A program made the translations under genes and the position numbers. From NCBI RefSeq assembly GCF_012932915.1, contig NZ_VCQU01000001.1:744001-808000 (forward strand): 64,000 nt of DNA, given 5' to 3'. The notes below the pieces were generated by a model, which did not search any database, was not told where the DNA came from, and saw only the letters and a list, made by a program, of their open reading frames with translations. Position 1 is the first letter of the stretch. Each line of letters starts with the position of its first letter. This document shows, piece after piece, positions 37,976 through 46,852 of this stretch. The stretch is from Antrihabitans stalactiti (GTDB lineage Bacteria; Actinomycetota; Actinomycetes; Mycobacteriales; Mycobacteriaceae).

Positions 37976-39322
37976 TCAGGAGACGATCCCCCGGACCGCG
38001 GCGGGGAGGTCGCGCTGACGTTTGTACGGACCGACGACGGCGGCAGCGAAAGGACGGTTCAACAGCTCGGCCGCCACGGCACGGACCTGCTCAGTGGTGA
38101 CCGAGTCGATCTTTGCCAAGGTTTCGGAGATGCTGCGATGGTTGCCGTAGCTGAGCTCGCTGCGGCCGATGCGATTCATCCGCGAACCTGAATCTTCCAG
38201 TCCGAGAACCAATCCCCCACGCAACGAACCTTTGGCGCGGGCGCATTCGGCGTCGGTGATGCCTTCGGCGGCAACATCGGCCAAGACCGCTCGGGCCAGC
38301 GTCGCGACGTCTTTCAGGTTCTCCGGCTGGCACGCGGCGTAGACCGAGAACGCACCGGTGTCGGCGAACGTATCGACACTCGAGTAGACCGAGTAGGCCA
38401 GCCCGCGTTCTTCCCGAATCTGTTGGAACAAACGAGAACTGAGTCCGCCGCCGATCGCGGTGTTGAGCACCGACAACGGCCAACGGTGGGTGCCCTCGTG
38501 CCTGCCGAACGCTCTGACGCCGAGCGACATGTGGACCTGTTCGCTGTCACGCGTCATCACGCTCAACGAAGGACCCGTCGCGAGGCGAATCGTTCCCTCG
38601 CGCCTCGGCGCGGGTGTCGCCGCCTGATCCAGATGACCGTCGAACGCGCGCCGGACCAACTCGACCGTGTGGTCGTGCTCGACGTTGCCCGCCACAGCGA
38701 CGACCATGCGGTCGGGCGTATAGCGGCGCACGTGGAACGAATGCAGCTGCCGCCGGTTGATCCCCTCGATCGAGTCGACCGTGCCGATCACCGGCCGCCC
38801 GATCGGATGATCGCCGAAGAGGGCCCCGAGAAAGACGTCACCGAGTAGATCTTCGGGGTCGTCGTCGCGCATCGAGATCTCTTCGAGCACGACTTGCCGC
38901 TCGACGTCGACGTCTGCACTTCTGCACTGACCGCGCAGCACGACATCGGACACCAGATCGACCGCAAGTGGCAGATCGTCGTCGATGACGTGGGCGTAGA
39001 AGCAGGTGAGTTCCTTCGACGTGAACGCGTTGAGCTCGCCGCCCGCGAAGTCCATGACCTGCGCAATATCGAGCGCGGACCGCGTCGGCGTCGATTTGAA
39101 CAGCAGATGCTCGAGAAAGTGCGCAGCGCCTGCGACCGAGCGAGCCTCGTCACGCGATCCGACGCCGACCCACACTCCGACCGATGCCGACCGAACGCCG
39201 GGCACGTACTCGGTCACGACGCGCAGGCCGCCCGGGAGCACCGACCGCCGGACCCCGGAATCGGGCGCCTTCTGCGCAACCGAACGACCCCCTCGCGCCG
39301 CAGAACGACGCAAGGGGGCCAC
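37976..39322 (-). CDS. M16-family zinc peptidase (PepR-like)
   Basis: About 448 residues. The inverted zinc motif is in AAHFLEHLLF (H-x-x-E-H) with the distal Glu in VLEEISMRDDDPE. Later conserved parts are GGGLSSRLFQQIREERGLAYSVYS and the RSELSYGNHRS segment. It matches mycobacterial PepR (Rv2782c), encoded directly after the PNPase gene. The start is uncertain; GTG 39322 leaves 13 bp to the pnp stop and a short variable N-terminus before LPGGLRVVTEY. Processing of small peptides is inferred. Confidence 0.88.
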   Translation of the reverse strand: MAPLRRSAARGGRSVAQKAPDSGVRRSVLPGGLRVVTEYVPGVRSASVGVWVGVGSRDEARSVAGAAHFLEHLLFKSTPTRSALDIAQVMDFAGGELNAFTSKELTCFYAHVIDDDLPLAVDLVSDVVLRGQCRSADVDVERQVVLEEISMRDDDPEDLLGDVFLGALFGDHPIGRPVIGTVDSIEGINRRQLHSFHVRRYTPDRMVVAVAGNVEHDHTVELVRRAFDGHLDQAATPAPRREGTIRLATGPSLSVMTRDSEQVHMSLGVRAFGRHEGTHRWPLSVLNTAIGGGLSSRLFQQIREERGLAYSVYSSVDTFADTGAFSVYAACQPENLKDVATLARAVLADVAAEGITDAECARAKGSLRGGLVLGLEDSGSRMNRIGRSELSYGNHRSISETLAKIDSVTTEQVRAVAAELLNRPFAAAVVGPYKRQRDLPAAVRGIVS

Positions 39323-39335
39323 TGTTTCGGGTTTC

Positions 39336-41636
39336 TTACTCAGCCGAAGCCGCCTCGGGAGCGGCGTCGACGGCCGGTGCCTCGGCAGGTGCTGTGTCGG
39401 CGGCTGGCGCCTCGGCAGCTTCTTCCTCGGGGACCGGGACGAGCGAGATCTTGCCGCGGTTGTCGATGTCCGCGATCTCGACGCGCAGCTTGCTGCCGAC
39501 GCTGACCACGTCTTCGACCTTGGCAATCCGCTTGCCGTTACCCAACTTCGAGATGTGCACCAGTCCATCGCGGCCCGGGAGCAGCGAGACGAACGCGCCG
39601 AAGGCAGTGGTCTTGACGACCGTGCCGAGGAAACGCTCGCCCACCTTGGGCAGCTGCGGGTTGGCGATGGCGTTGATCATGTCGATCGCGGCCTGGGCAG
39701 ACGGACCATCGGTGGCGCCGACGAACACGGTGCCGTCGTCTTCGATGGAGATGTTCGCACCGGTTTGCTCGGTGATCGAGTTGATCATCTTGCCCTTGGG
39801 TCCGATGACCTCGCCGATCTTGTCGACCGGAACCTTGATGGCCGTGACGCGCGGGGCGAACGGGCTCATCTCGTCGGGCGAATCGATGGCCTCGGCCATG
39901 ACTTCGAGGATCGTGACGCGGGCGTCGTGCGCCTGCGACAACGCACCGGCCAGCACCTGCGACGGGATGCCGTCGAGCTTCGTGTCCAACTGCAGCGCCG
40001 TGACGAAGTCCTTGGTGCCGGCAACCTTGAAGTCCATGTCGCCGAAGGCGTCTTCGGCGCCGAGGATGTCGGTCAGTGCGACGTAGCGCGTCTCACCGTC
40101 GACCTCGTCGGAGACCAGACCCATCGCGATACCGGCAACCGGCGCGCGCAGCGGAACACCGGCGTTGAGCAGCGACAACGTCGACGCACAAACCGAGCCC
40201 ATGGACGTCGAACCGTTCGAGCTCAGCGCTTCGGAGACCTGACGGATGGCGTACGGGAACTCGTCCTGGCTCGGCAGCACCGGAATCAGGGCGCGCTCGG
40301 CGAGAGCGCCGTGACCGATCTCGCGACGCTTCGGCGAACCGACGCGACCCGTCTCACCGGTCGAATACGGCGGGAAGTTGTAGTGGTGCATGTAGCGCTT
40401 GCTGGTCTCGGGACCGAGCGAGTCGACCTGCTGCGCCATCTTGACCATGTCGAGGGTGGTGACGCCCATGATCTGGGTCTCGCCACGCTCGAACAGCGCG
40501 GAGCCGTGTGCACGCGGGACGACGGCGACCTCGGCCGAGAGCGACCGGATGTCGGTGATGCCACGGCCGTCGATGCGGAACTGGTCGCGCAGGATGCGCT
40601 GGCGCACAAGCTTTTTGGTCAGCGATCGGAATGCTGCACCGATCTCCTTCTCGCGGCCTTCGAAGTCGCCGCCGAGGCGCTCGAGCACGTCGACCTTGAC
40701 CTCGTCGATCTTGTCTTCGCGGGCGTGCTTGTCAGCGATGGTCAGCGCCTCAGTCAGTGCTGCGCTTGCGGCACCTTCGACTGCGGAGAACGCATCGTCC
40801 TGGTAGGCCGGGAACACCGGGTAGTCACCGGTGGGCTTGGCGGCCTTCTCGGCGAGGTCCTGCTGGGCCTTGCACAGTCCGGCAATGAACGGCTTGGCAG
40901 CTTCGAGGCCTTCGGCGACGATTGCCTCGGTCGGCGCCTGGGCGCCGCCCTCGATCAACGCGATGACGTCCTCGGTGGCTTCTGCTTCGACCATCATGAT
41001 CGCGACGTCACCGGTATCGGTGACGCGACCTGCCACGACCATGTCGAACACGGCCTTTTCGAGCTGCTCGGTGGTCGGGAACGCGACCCAGGTGCCTTCG
41101 ATCAGTGCGACGCGAACGCCACCGACCGGACCGGCGAAGGGCAGGCCGGCGATCTGAGTCGATGCCGAAGCGGCGTTGATGGCGACGACGTCGTACATGT
41201 CCTTCGGATCGAGGCTCAGGACCGTGATGACGACCTGGATCTCGTTGCGAAGGCCGTCGACGAACGTCGGACGAAGCGGCCGGTCGATCAGGCGACAGGT
41301 GAGGATCGCGTCCGTCGACGGGCGGCCCTCACGTCGGAAGAACGATCCGGGGATGCGGCCCGCCGCGTACATGCGCTCTTCGACATCGATGGTGAGCGGG
41401 AAGAAGTCGAAGTGATCTTTCGGGTGCTTGCTGGCCGTGGTTGCCGACAGCAGCATCGTCTCGTCGTCGAGGTACGCAACGACGGCGCCGGCGGCCTGAC
41501 GGGCGAGCCGACCGGTCTCGAAACGGATGGTGCGAGTTCCGAATGCGCCGTTGTCGATTACGGCGGCGGATTCGAATACGCCCTCTTCGACCTCGATTGC
41601 TGTGCTGGTGGATATTGCTGTTTCAGTGGTTGTCAT
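39336..41636 (-). CDS. pnp: Polyribonucleotide nucleotidyltransferase (PNPase/GpsI)
   Basis: 766 residues. Two RNase PH domains ([14 protein letters not shown]...; [14 protein letters not shown]), then a KH domain with GXXG loop [10 protein letters not shown] and an S1 domain ([23 protein letters not shown]). The C-terminal about 30 residues are an Ala/Glu/Pro tail. Phosphorolytic 3'-5' RNA decay. GAGAGG lies upstream of ATG 41636. It is the third member of the ribF-rpsO-pnp order and is separated from rpsO by a hairpin. Confidence 0.96.
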   Translation of the reverse strand: MTTTETAISTSTAIEVEEGVFESAAVIDNGAFGTRTIRFETGRLARQAAGAVVAYLDDETMLLSATTASKHPKDHFDFFPLTIDVEERMYAAGRIPGSFFRREGRPSTDAILTCRLIDRPLRPTFVDGLRNEIQVVITVLSLDPKDMYDVVAINAASASTQIAGLPFAGPVGGVRVALIEGTWVAFPTTEQLEKAVFDMVVAGRVTDTGDVAIMMVEAEATEDVIALIEGGAQAPTEAIVAEGLEAAKPFIAGLCKAQQDLAEKAAKPTGDYPVFPAYQDDAFSAVEGAASAALTEALTIADKHAREDKIDEVKVDVLERLGGDFEGREKEIGAAFRSLTKKLVRQRILRDQFRIDGRGITDIRSLSAEVAVVPRAHGSALFERGETQIMGVTTLDMVKMAQQVDSLGPETSKRYMHHYNFPPYSTGETGRVGSPKRREIGHGALAERALIPVLPSQDEFPYAIRQVSEALSSNGSTSMGSVCASTLSLLNAGVPLRAPVAGIAMGLVSDEVDGETRYVALTDILGAEDAFGDMDFKVAGTKDFVTALQLDTKLDGIPSQVLAGALSQAHDARVTILEVMAEAIDSPDEMSPFAPRVTAIKVPVDKIGEVIGPKGKMINSITEQTGANISIEDDGTVFVGATDGPSAQAAIDMINAIANPQLPKVGERFLGTVVKTTAFGAFVSLLPGRDGLVHISKLGNGKRIAKVEDVVSVGSKLRVEIADIDNRGKISLVPVPEEEAAEAPAADTAPAEAPAVDAAPEAASAE

Positions 41637-41863
41637 CTTCAGTGCCTCTCGTCTTCGCCGTACCCGCGCGGACGTGCCACAACCCTCCTGGCTGCGGTAC
41701 GTACACCTGGCGCGCGTCCCCTTGGACGTGGCTGCGCGGTGGCGGTCATCGATCGAAGCTCTCCGGGCGAGCGCTCGTTTTGCGCTTCCGAAAAGCCACT
41801 ACCGAAGACCGACGCCACGAGTGGCAGGTGCATACGGCCCTTTGTGGATATCTCGATCCACGG

Positions 41864-41890
41864 TTCTTTTTCTTGTTCTTCTTCTTCTTG
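41864..41890 (-). other. Purine-only tract in the pnp leader
   Basis: Read on the minus strand, this 27-nt stretch is almost purely A and G (AAGAAGAAGAACAAGAAAAAG). It sits between the rpsO hairpin and pnp in a 366-bp gap. No protein is supported here despite a 93-codon open frame. Confidence 0.4.
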
Positions 41891-41920
41891 TACTGCGCTG
41901 ACTACACAATCGACAAACAC

Positions 41921-41966
41921 AGGTAGCCAACAGGGTCAATAGTAAGCATTGCCCTGTTGGCTACCT
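41921..41966. terminator. Hairpin after rpsO, before pnp
   Basis: Perfect 15-bp stem (AGGTAGCCAACAGGG at 41921-41935 with 41952-41966), a single bulged base and four further pairs (CAAT/ATTG) around a 7-nt loop. It begins 37 bp after the rpsO stop on the minus strand. It is either a terminator or an RNase III-type processing site. Confidence 0.65.
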
Positions 41967-42002
41967 GGGATGATCGCAAATCTGTTGTGTGCGTCAGATC
42001 GA

Positions 42003-42272
42003 TCAGCGGCGCAGTCCGAGTCGCTCGATCAGTGTGCGGTAACGCTGGATGTCGACCTTCTGGACGTACTTCAGCAGGCGACGACGACGCCCGACCAGCA
42101 GCAGCAAGCCGCGGCGGGAGTGGTGATCGTGCTTGTGTGTCTTGAGGTGCTCGGTGAGGTCGACGATGCGCTTGGTGAGCATCGCAACCTGAGCCTCGGG
42201 CGAACCCGTGTCCTTCTCGTGCAAGCCGTACTCGGCGAGAACTGCGGACTTCTGCTCGGTGGTCAGTGCCAC
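42003..42272 (-). CDS. rpsO: 30S ribosomal protein S15
   Basis: 89 residues, full length. It contains the S15 signature [39 protein letters not shown] and ends [18 protein letters not shown]. It binds 16S rRNA helices h20-h22 early in small-subunit assembly. GTG 42272 is chosen because AGGAG lies 7 nt upstream and ALTTEQKS is the usual start. The longer frame to 42359 lacks conservation. It lies between ribF and pnp, the common bacterial order. Confidence 0.96.
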   Translation of the reverse strand: MALTTEQKSAVLAEYGLHEKDTGSPEAQVAMLTKRIVDLTEHLKTHKHDHHSRRGLLLLVGRRRRLLKYVQKVDIQRYRTLIERLGLRR

Positions 42273-42377
42273 TCGTTTACTCCTGAATGTGTATGTACCG
42301 CGTGCAAGAAACAAATGGCGCCGCCACCGCGGACCGCAGCAGACACCAGCGGTCCACAATACCAGGGGAAACGAGGG

Positions 42378-43343
42378 TCAGAGACCAGCGTCGAGCACCG
42401 TGCGGGCTTGCTCGGCATCTCGACCCATCGCGACGATCAGCTCGTCGACCGAGGAGAACTTCTCCATGCCACGAAGATGCTGGACGAAATCGACGGCAAC
42501 ATGCTGGCCGTACAGATCCGCTTCGCCGTCGAGCACGAACGCCTCGACCGTCCTGGTGCGGCCCGAAAACGTGGGATTGGTACCGACCGAAATGGCCGCC
42601 CTCGCGCGCGTCCCCGGGGTGACCGTGCCGATCGTCGGACCTGGTCCGAGCACCGTGAACCACCCCGCATAAACACCGTCGGCAGGGATCGCGGAGTACA
42701 TCGGCGGCGCGACGTTTGCGGTCGGGAAGCCCAACGCCCGCCCCCGGCCGTCGCCGTGGACGACGACGCCTTCGACTCGATGGGGCCGCCCTAGTGCCTC
42801 GGCAGCGGCGGCGACATCCCCAGCATCGACGCAGGCGCGAATATAGGTCGAGGAGAACGTGACTGCGTGCTCGCCGAGCAGCTTGACCGCGTCGACCTCG
42901 AATCCGAAGCGGTGACCTGCTTCTTCGAGGGTCTCGATCGTGCCCGCGGCCTTCTTGCCGTAGGTGAAGTTCTCGCCGACGACGACCGCGGCGACGTGCA
43001 GCCGCTCGACCAGAATCTCGTGGGCGTAGCGCGCCGGCGTCAATTTCATGAAGTCCTGCGTGAAAGGCATCACGCAGAACACGTCGACGTCGAGTTCCTC
43101 GGCGAGTTCGGCTCGCCGCGTCAGCGTCGTGAGCTGCGCGGGGTGGCTGCCGGGACGCACAACTTCCATCGGATGCGGGTCGAAAGTCATCAGAACCGCG
43201 GCGATACCGCGACGCCGCGCCGATTCGACTGCGCGCGTGATCAATTCCCGATGTCCGCGATGTACTCCATCGAATACACCGATCGTGAGAACGCAACGAC
43301 CCCAGTCTGCTGGAATCTCGTCGAGACCTCGCCATCTCTGCAC
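42378..43343 (-). CDS. ribF: Bifunctional riboflavin kinase/FAD synthetase
   Basis: 321 residues. The N-terminal FMN adenylyltransferase domain has the nucleotidyl-transferase motif GVFDGVHRGH, MTFDPHPMEVV and TFSSTYIRA. The C-terminal flavokinase domain has RVEGVVVHGDGRGRALGFPTANV and SVGTNPTF, with FLDFD-like ending. Converts riboflavin to FMN and FAD. The start is GTG 43343 (VQRWRGLDEIP): TAGGCT lies exactly 7 nt upstream. The frame upstream crosses the mntH promoter and is spurious. Confidence 0.95.
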   Translation of the reverse strand: MQRWRGLDEIPADWGRCVLTIGVFDGVHRGHRELITRAVESARRRGIAAVLMTFDPHPMEVVRPGSHPAQLTTLTRRAELAEELDVDVFCVMPFTQDFMKLTPARYAHEILVERLHVAAVVVGENFTYGKKAAGTIETLEEAGHRFGFEVDAVKLLGEHAVTFSSTYIRACVDAGDVAAAAEALGRPHRVEGVVVHGDGRGRALGFPTANVAPPMYSAIPADGVYAGWFTVLGPGPTIGTVTPGTRARAAISVGTNPTFSGRTRTVEAFVLDGEADLYGQHVAVDFVQHLRGMEKFSSVDELIVAMGRDAEQARTVLDAGL

Positions 43344-43350
43344 ACATGGC

Positions 43351-43356
43351 AGCCTA
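43351..43356 (-). promoter_or_regulatory. -10 element of leaderless ribF
   Basis: TAGGCT on the minus strand, 7 nt before GTG 43343. Confidence 0.5.
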
Positions 43357-43409
43357 CGGAAACAGCATTGGGCGGTCACCTCGGGAGCCGCTTCACGTGG
43401 TCGGAATGG

Positions 43410-43443
43410 TTGATTAAAGCCGCTCCGAACTATATTGTTCGGA
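43410..43443 (+). promoter_or_regulatory. mntH promoter with palindrome centred on the -10 box
   Basis: TTGATT (43410-43415), 15 nt, TATATT (43431-43436). The -10 is enclosed by a perfect dyad TCCGAAC-TATATT-GTTCGGA (43424-43443). A bound metalloregulator would occlude the polymerase; MntR encoded at 46056 is the natural candidate. AACCT-N7-AGGTT follows at 43451-43467. Confidence 0.6.
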
Positions 43444-43474
43444 CACCCATAACCTCCTCGTAAGGTTTGCCCGA

Positions 43475-44716
43475 ATGACATTGGCCGATACTGTCCGACC
43501 CACACTGGCACGCGCACGGTCCCGAACCTTGCTACTCGGTCCGGCGTTCGTCGCGGCCATCGCGTACGTCGACCCCGGCAACGTCGCATCGAATATCAGC
43601 GCAGGTGCACAGTTCGGCTACCTGCTGGTCTGGGTGATCGTGTGCGCCAACGTCATGGCCGGCCTGGTCCAGTTCCTGTCCGCCAAGCTGGGCCTCGTCA
43701 CCGGCATGTCACTCCCCGAGGCCGTGCGAGAAAGCTCCAGCCGTCGCGTTCGGCTCGCGTACTGGTGCCAGGCGGAACTGGTCGCGATGGCCACCGACCT
43801 GGCCGAGGTCGTCGGCGGTGCGATCGCGCTCTATCTGTTGTTCGACCTGCCGATGCTGATCGGTGGCGTCATCACCGGCGCAGTGTCGATGTGTCTGCTC
43901 CTCGTGCAGGACCGATACGGTCAGCGCCCGTTCGAGCGGGTCATCACCGGTTTGCTCGCCGTCATCGCGATCGGCTTCCTGACCAGCGTCTTCGTCGCTC
44001 CCCCTTCACCCTCCGGTGTCGCGGCGGGCCTGGTGCCACGGTTCGACGGCGCGGAGAGCGTATTGATCGCGGCGGCAATGTTGGGCGCGACGGTCATGCC
44101 GCACGCGGTGTACCTGCACTCTGGGCTCGCGCGTGACCGCCACGGCCACCCCGAGGCCGGCCCCGCCCGCAAGCGATTGCTCGGGGCTACGCGCATCGAT
44201 GTCGTTCTCGCCATGATTCTCGCGGGCGCGGTGAACCTGTCCATGCTGCTCGTCGCGGCGAAGGTTTTGCGCGGACGTGAAGGTGTCGATTCGATCGAAG
44301 GCGCACACGCCGCGATCGGCGACATCCTCGGACCTATCGTGGCCTTGCTGTTCGCGATCGGCCTGCTAGCGTCTGGATTTGCGTCGACCTCGGTCGGTGC
44401 CTATGCGGGTGCGATGATCATGCAGGGCCTGCTGCGACGCAAGATCCCGCTGTTGTTGCGCCGCTTGATCACCCTCGTTCCAGCAATCGCCATCCTCGCT
44501 CTGGGCTTCGATCCGAGCCGCGCGCTGGTCGTCTCGCAGGTCGTGCTGTCGTTCGGCATTCCCTTCGCGCTGATTCCTCTGGTCCGGTTCACCAGTAACC
44601 GCACGCTCATGGGCGACGACGTGAACCATCGAGTCACCACGGGCCTGGCTTGGCTCGTCGCGGCTGTGATCATCGTGCTCAATGTCGCGTTGATCTACCT
44701 GACCGTCACAGGCTGA
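43475..44716 (+). CDS. mntH: NRAMP-family divalent metal transporter (MntH)
   Basis: 413 residues, about eleven transmembrane helices. Metal-site motifs are DPGN in IAYVDPGNVASNIS (helix 1) and MPHAVYLHS (helix 6), the NRAMP hallmarks; ATDLAEVVGGA is the conserved helix-3 segment. It imports Mn(II) (and possibly Fe(II)) with protons. ATG 43475 has AAGG 9 nt upstream, and a metal-operator-like palindrome lies on the promoter. mntR is nearby, but a GH1 gene lies between them on the other strand. Confidence 0.93.
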   Translation: MTLADTVRPTLARARSRTLLLGPAFVAAIAYVDPGNVASNISAGAQFGYLLVWVIVCANVMAGLVQFLSAKLGLVTGMSLPEAVRESSSRRVRLAYWCQAELVAMATDLAEVVGGAIALYLLFDLPMLIGGVITGAVSMCLLLVQDRYGQRPFERVITGLLAVIAIGFLTSVFVAPPSPSGVAAGLVPRFDGAESVLIAAAMLGATVMPHAVYLHSGLARDRHGHPEAGPARKRLLGATRIDVVLAMILAGAVNLSMLLVAAKVLRGREGVDSIEGAHAAIGDILGPIVALLFAIGLLASGFASTSVGAYAGAMIMQGLLRRKIPLLLRRLITLVPAIAILALGFDPSRALVVSQVVLSFGIPFALIPLVRFTSNRTLMGDDVNHRVTTGLAWLVAAVIIVLNVALIYLTVTG

Positions 44717-44717
44717 G

Positions 44718-46004
44718 CTACCGGACCGGTTCTGTGCAGCTCGACGGCGCGTCGACGAGCGAGCAGGTCACGGCCGGCCTGGACGGCACAAAGCCGCTCG
44801 GCACACCGCCGTCACGGATGATCTCCTGGTATGCGGCGACTGCGTCGGTCGGGCGCCGAGTCAGCGACGGGTCGGTCTTCACATCGACTGTATACAACCC
44901 GAAACGCGGCGCGTAGGAGCCCCATTCGTAATTGTCGGTGAGGCTCCAATAGTTGTAGCCGATGACGTTCATGCCATCCGCTGCGGCGCGCTGCAGCCAG
45001 TAGACGTGATCGCGCAGATGCGCCGCGCGGGTGTAGCCGTCGCGTCGCGGCAGCCCGTTCTCGGTCGGCATTCCGGCCTCGACGATGTAGAGCGGACGAC
45101 CAGGGAACTTCCGGGCGTAGTGACGCAGCGTGTAGTAAAGCCCGTCCGCTTCGATCGGGAAGTCCCAGAAGTTTGCAGAAGCGGGTAATTGCGACGACGG
45201 CGACAGGCCGTAGTAATAGTCGATACCGACGAAGTCGAATTTGGCTCGGTCCAGAAATTGCTGGTCGAGTGCGGCTTCCGCGCCACCCGGAACGTAGGCG
45301 ACGTTGCTCGTCACCATCGCGTTCGGTTGGACGGCGTGGATGTGGCCGTAAATCGTGTTGCTCGCCTGCACGAGGCGGTCGAGCATCGTCGGCGCATCGA
45401 GCGGGCCGATGCCGCCGAACCGCAACTCCTGCAAGACATACGCCGACGGTTCGTTGATCGTCACCCACATCGGGTCGTATTGCGCGTAACGGTCGACGAC
45501 GCGACGCGCGTTGGCCAACCAGTCTTCGAGCATGCGCGGGTCGCGCCAACCGCCACGATCGGCCGCCCAGCCCGGATACACCCAGTGGTCGAGAGTGATC
45601 ATCGGCCGCATGCCGGCGGCTCGGATTGCACGAATCACGTTGTCGTAGAACGCGAATCCATTCTCGTCCCACACCCCCGGCTGCGGCTGCACGCGCGCCC
45701 ACTCGACGCCGGTCCGGTAAACGGTCGTTCCGAGATCCTTCGCCAGCGCGATGTCGTCGACGTAGCGATGAAGGAAATCGACGGAGTTGCCGTACCGATC
45801 GTCCGTCTTTCCCGAATCGACGTAGCGCCGCCAGTTGCTGTCCGGAGCAAACCCTTCCGACTGGAAGCCTGACGAGCTCACACCCCACATGAATCCGGGC
45901 CCGAGCGGTGCCACCGATGGCGGCGCGGCGTTGGCTGGAATCGACCCGACGAGCAGCAACGATAAGGCGATCACAACGCAGCGGCGGATCCCCGAGACGG
46001 CCAT
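44718..46004 (-). CDS. Secreted GH1-like glycoside hydrolase
   Basis: 428 residues. A signal peptide is visible at about 1-30 (RRCVVIALSLLLVGSIPANAAPP, cleavage after ANA). The mature TIM barrel has GFMWGVSSSGFQSEG at the start, acid/base WVTINEPSAY and, in place of the nucleophile motif TENG, YIVEAGMPTENG; the aligned nucleophile is the Glu of VEAG. NYWSLTDNYEWGSYAPRFGLYTVD confirms family GH1. The extracellular substrate is unknown. ATG 46004 is chosen by TATGGT 7 nt upstream. Convergent with mntH (1 bp between stops). Confidence 0.85.
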   Translation of the reverse strand: MAVSGIRRCVVIALSLLLVGSIPANAAPPSVAPLGPGFMWGVSSSGFQSEGFAPDSNWRRYVDSGKTDDRYGNSVDFLHRYVDDIALAKDLGTTVYRTGVEWARVQPQPGVWDENGFAFYDNVIRAIRAAGMRPMITLDHWVYPGWAADRGGWRDPRMLEDWLANARRVVDRYAQYDPMWVTINEPSAYVLQELRFGGIGPLDAPTMLDRLVQASNTIYGHIHAVQPNAMVTSNVAYVPGGAEAALDQQFLDRAKFDFVGIDYYYGLSPSSQLPASANFWDFPIEADGLYYTLRHYARKFPGRPLYIVEAGMPTENGLPRRDGYTRAAHLRDHVYWLQRAAADGMNVIGYNYWSLTDNYEWGSYAPRFGLYTVDVKTDPSLTRRPTDAVAAYQEIIRDGGVPSGFVPSRPAVTCSLVDAPSSCTEPVR

Positions 46005-46011
46005 GTCGGCC

Positions 46012-46017
46012 ACCATA
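46012..46017 (-). promoter_or_regulatory. -10 element of the leaderless GH1 gene
   Basis: TATGGT on the minus strand, 7 nt before ATG 46004. Confidence 0.5.
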
Positions 46018-46042
46018 ACGTGTGAAACGAGCATGGTTTGCC

Positions 46043-46048
46043 TAAGCT
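46043..46048 (+). promoter_or_regulatory. -10 element of leaderless mntR
   Basis: TAAGCT, 7 nt, GTG 46056; divergent from the GH1 promoter. Confidence 0.5.
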
Positions 46049-46055
46049 CTAGCGC

Positions 46056-46775
46056 GTGGTGTCCAAACAAGAAGGGTCCGAGGCCCGCGACAACGGGCAT
46101 CCTCAGCAATCGCTGTCGTCCGTAGCGCAGGACTACCTGAAGGTCATCTGGACCGCCCAAGAGTGGTCGCAAGAGAAGGTCTCGACGAAGCTGCTGTCCG
46201 AGCGCATCGGCGTCTCGGCGTCGACCGTGTCGGAGGCGATCCGGAAACTCGCCGATCAAGGTCTCGTCGATCATGCGAAGTACGGTTCGATCACCCTGAC
46301 CGAGGCGGGCCGCCTGGCGGCCGTCGCCATGGTCCGGCGCCATCGACTGTTGGAGACCTTCCTGGTCCACGAGCTGGGCTACGGGTGGGACGAGGTGCAC
46401 GACGAAGCCGAAATCCTCGAGCATGCCGTCTCGGACCTGCTGATGTCGCGCATCGATGCCAAGCTGGGTTTCCCCGCGCGCGACCCCCACGGTGATCCGA
46501 TTCCGTCGGTGGATGGCGCGGTCCCGACGCCGCCCGCCCGCCAACTCAGCGACTTCGCCGACGGAGAGGCAGGGCGGGTCGCACGGATTTCGGATTCGGA
46601 CCCCGCAATGTTGCGCTACTTCGATTCGGTCGGGATCGCGCTCGATACCGTGATCAGCGTCGTCGAACGCCGGGATTACGCCGGTACGGTCTCGATCCGG
46701 ATCGGCACCGAATCCGCCGACGCCATCGATCTCGGAAGCCCCGCGGCACAGGCGATTTGGCTGACCCACAGCTAG
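46056..46775 (+). CDS. mntR: DtxR-family manganese regulator (MntR/SirR)
   Basis: 239 residues, the longer form with a C-terminal SH3-like/FeoA domain. Winged helix: SSVAQDYLKVIWTAQEW, LSERIGVSASTVSEAIRKLADQGLV. Dimerisation and metal-binding segment: RRHRLLETFLVHELGYGWDEVHDEAEILEHAVSD with the His/Glu ligands of the family. It matches Rv2788 near ribF in M. tuberculosis. Probable repressor of mntH when Mn(II) is plentiful. GTG 46056 is supported by the TAAGCT element. Confidence 0.92.
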   Translation: MVSKQEGSEARDNGHPQQSLSSVAQDYLKVIWTAQEWSQEKVSTKLLSERIGVSASTVSEAIRKLADQGLVDHAKYGSITLTEAGRLAAVAMVRRHRLLETFLVHELGYGWDEVHDEAEILEHAVSDLLMSRIDAKLGFPARDPHGDPIPSVDGAVPTPPARQLSDFADGEAGRVARISDSDPAMLRYFDSVGIALDTVISVVERRDYAGTVSIRIGTESADAIDLGSPAAQAIWLTHS

Positions 46776-46790
46776 CTCACCCCCCACTCC

Positions 46791-46830
46791 GTGCGCGCGT
46801 CTCACCCCTCCAGGGGTGAAAATCACGCAC
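46791..46830. terminator. GTGCGCGAGT-family hairpin, degenerate copy 2
   Basis: 19-nt arms (46791-46809, 46812-46830), 15 of 19 positions paired, 2-nt loop; the CACCCCT/AGGGGTG inner stem is perfect. It follows the mntR stop by 15 bp. Confidence 0.5.
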
Positions 46831-46852
46831 AGTCATGCGGGGGCAGTACCGT

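Noticed and set aside
41639-41920. 93-codon open frame in the rpsO-pnp spacer
   Set aside because: No ribosome-binding site or conserved pattern; its Glu-rich start is just the purine tract, and it would overlap the hairpin region.
39006-41942. 978-codon open frame on the plus strand across pnp and the M16 peptidase gene
   Set aside because: It is antisense to two well-conserved genes in the frame that avoids stops in GC-rich DNA; its translation is low-complexity Arg/Asp/Gly with no domain.
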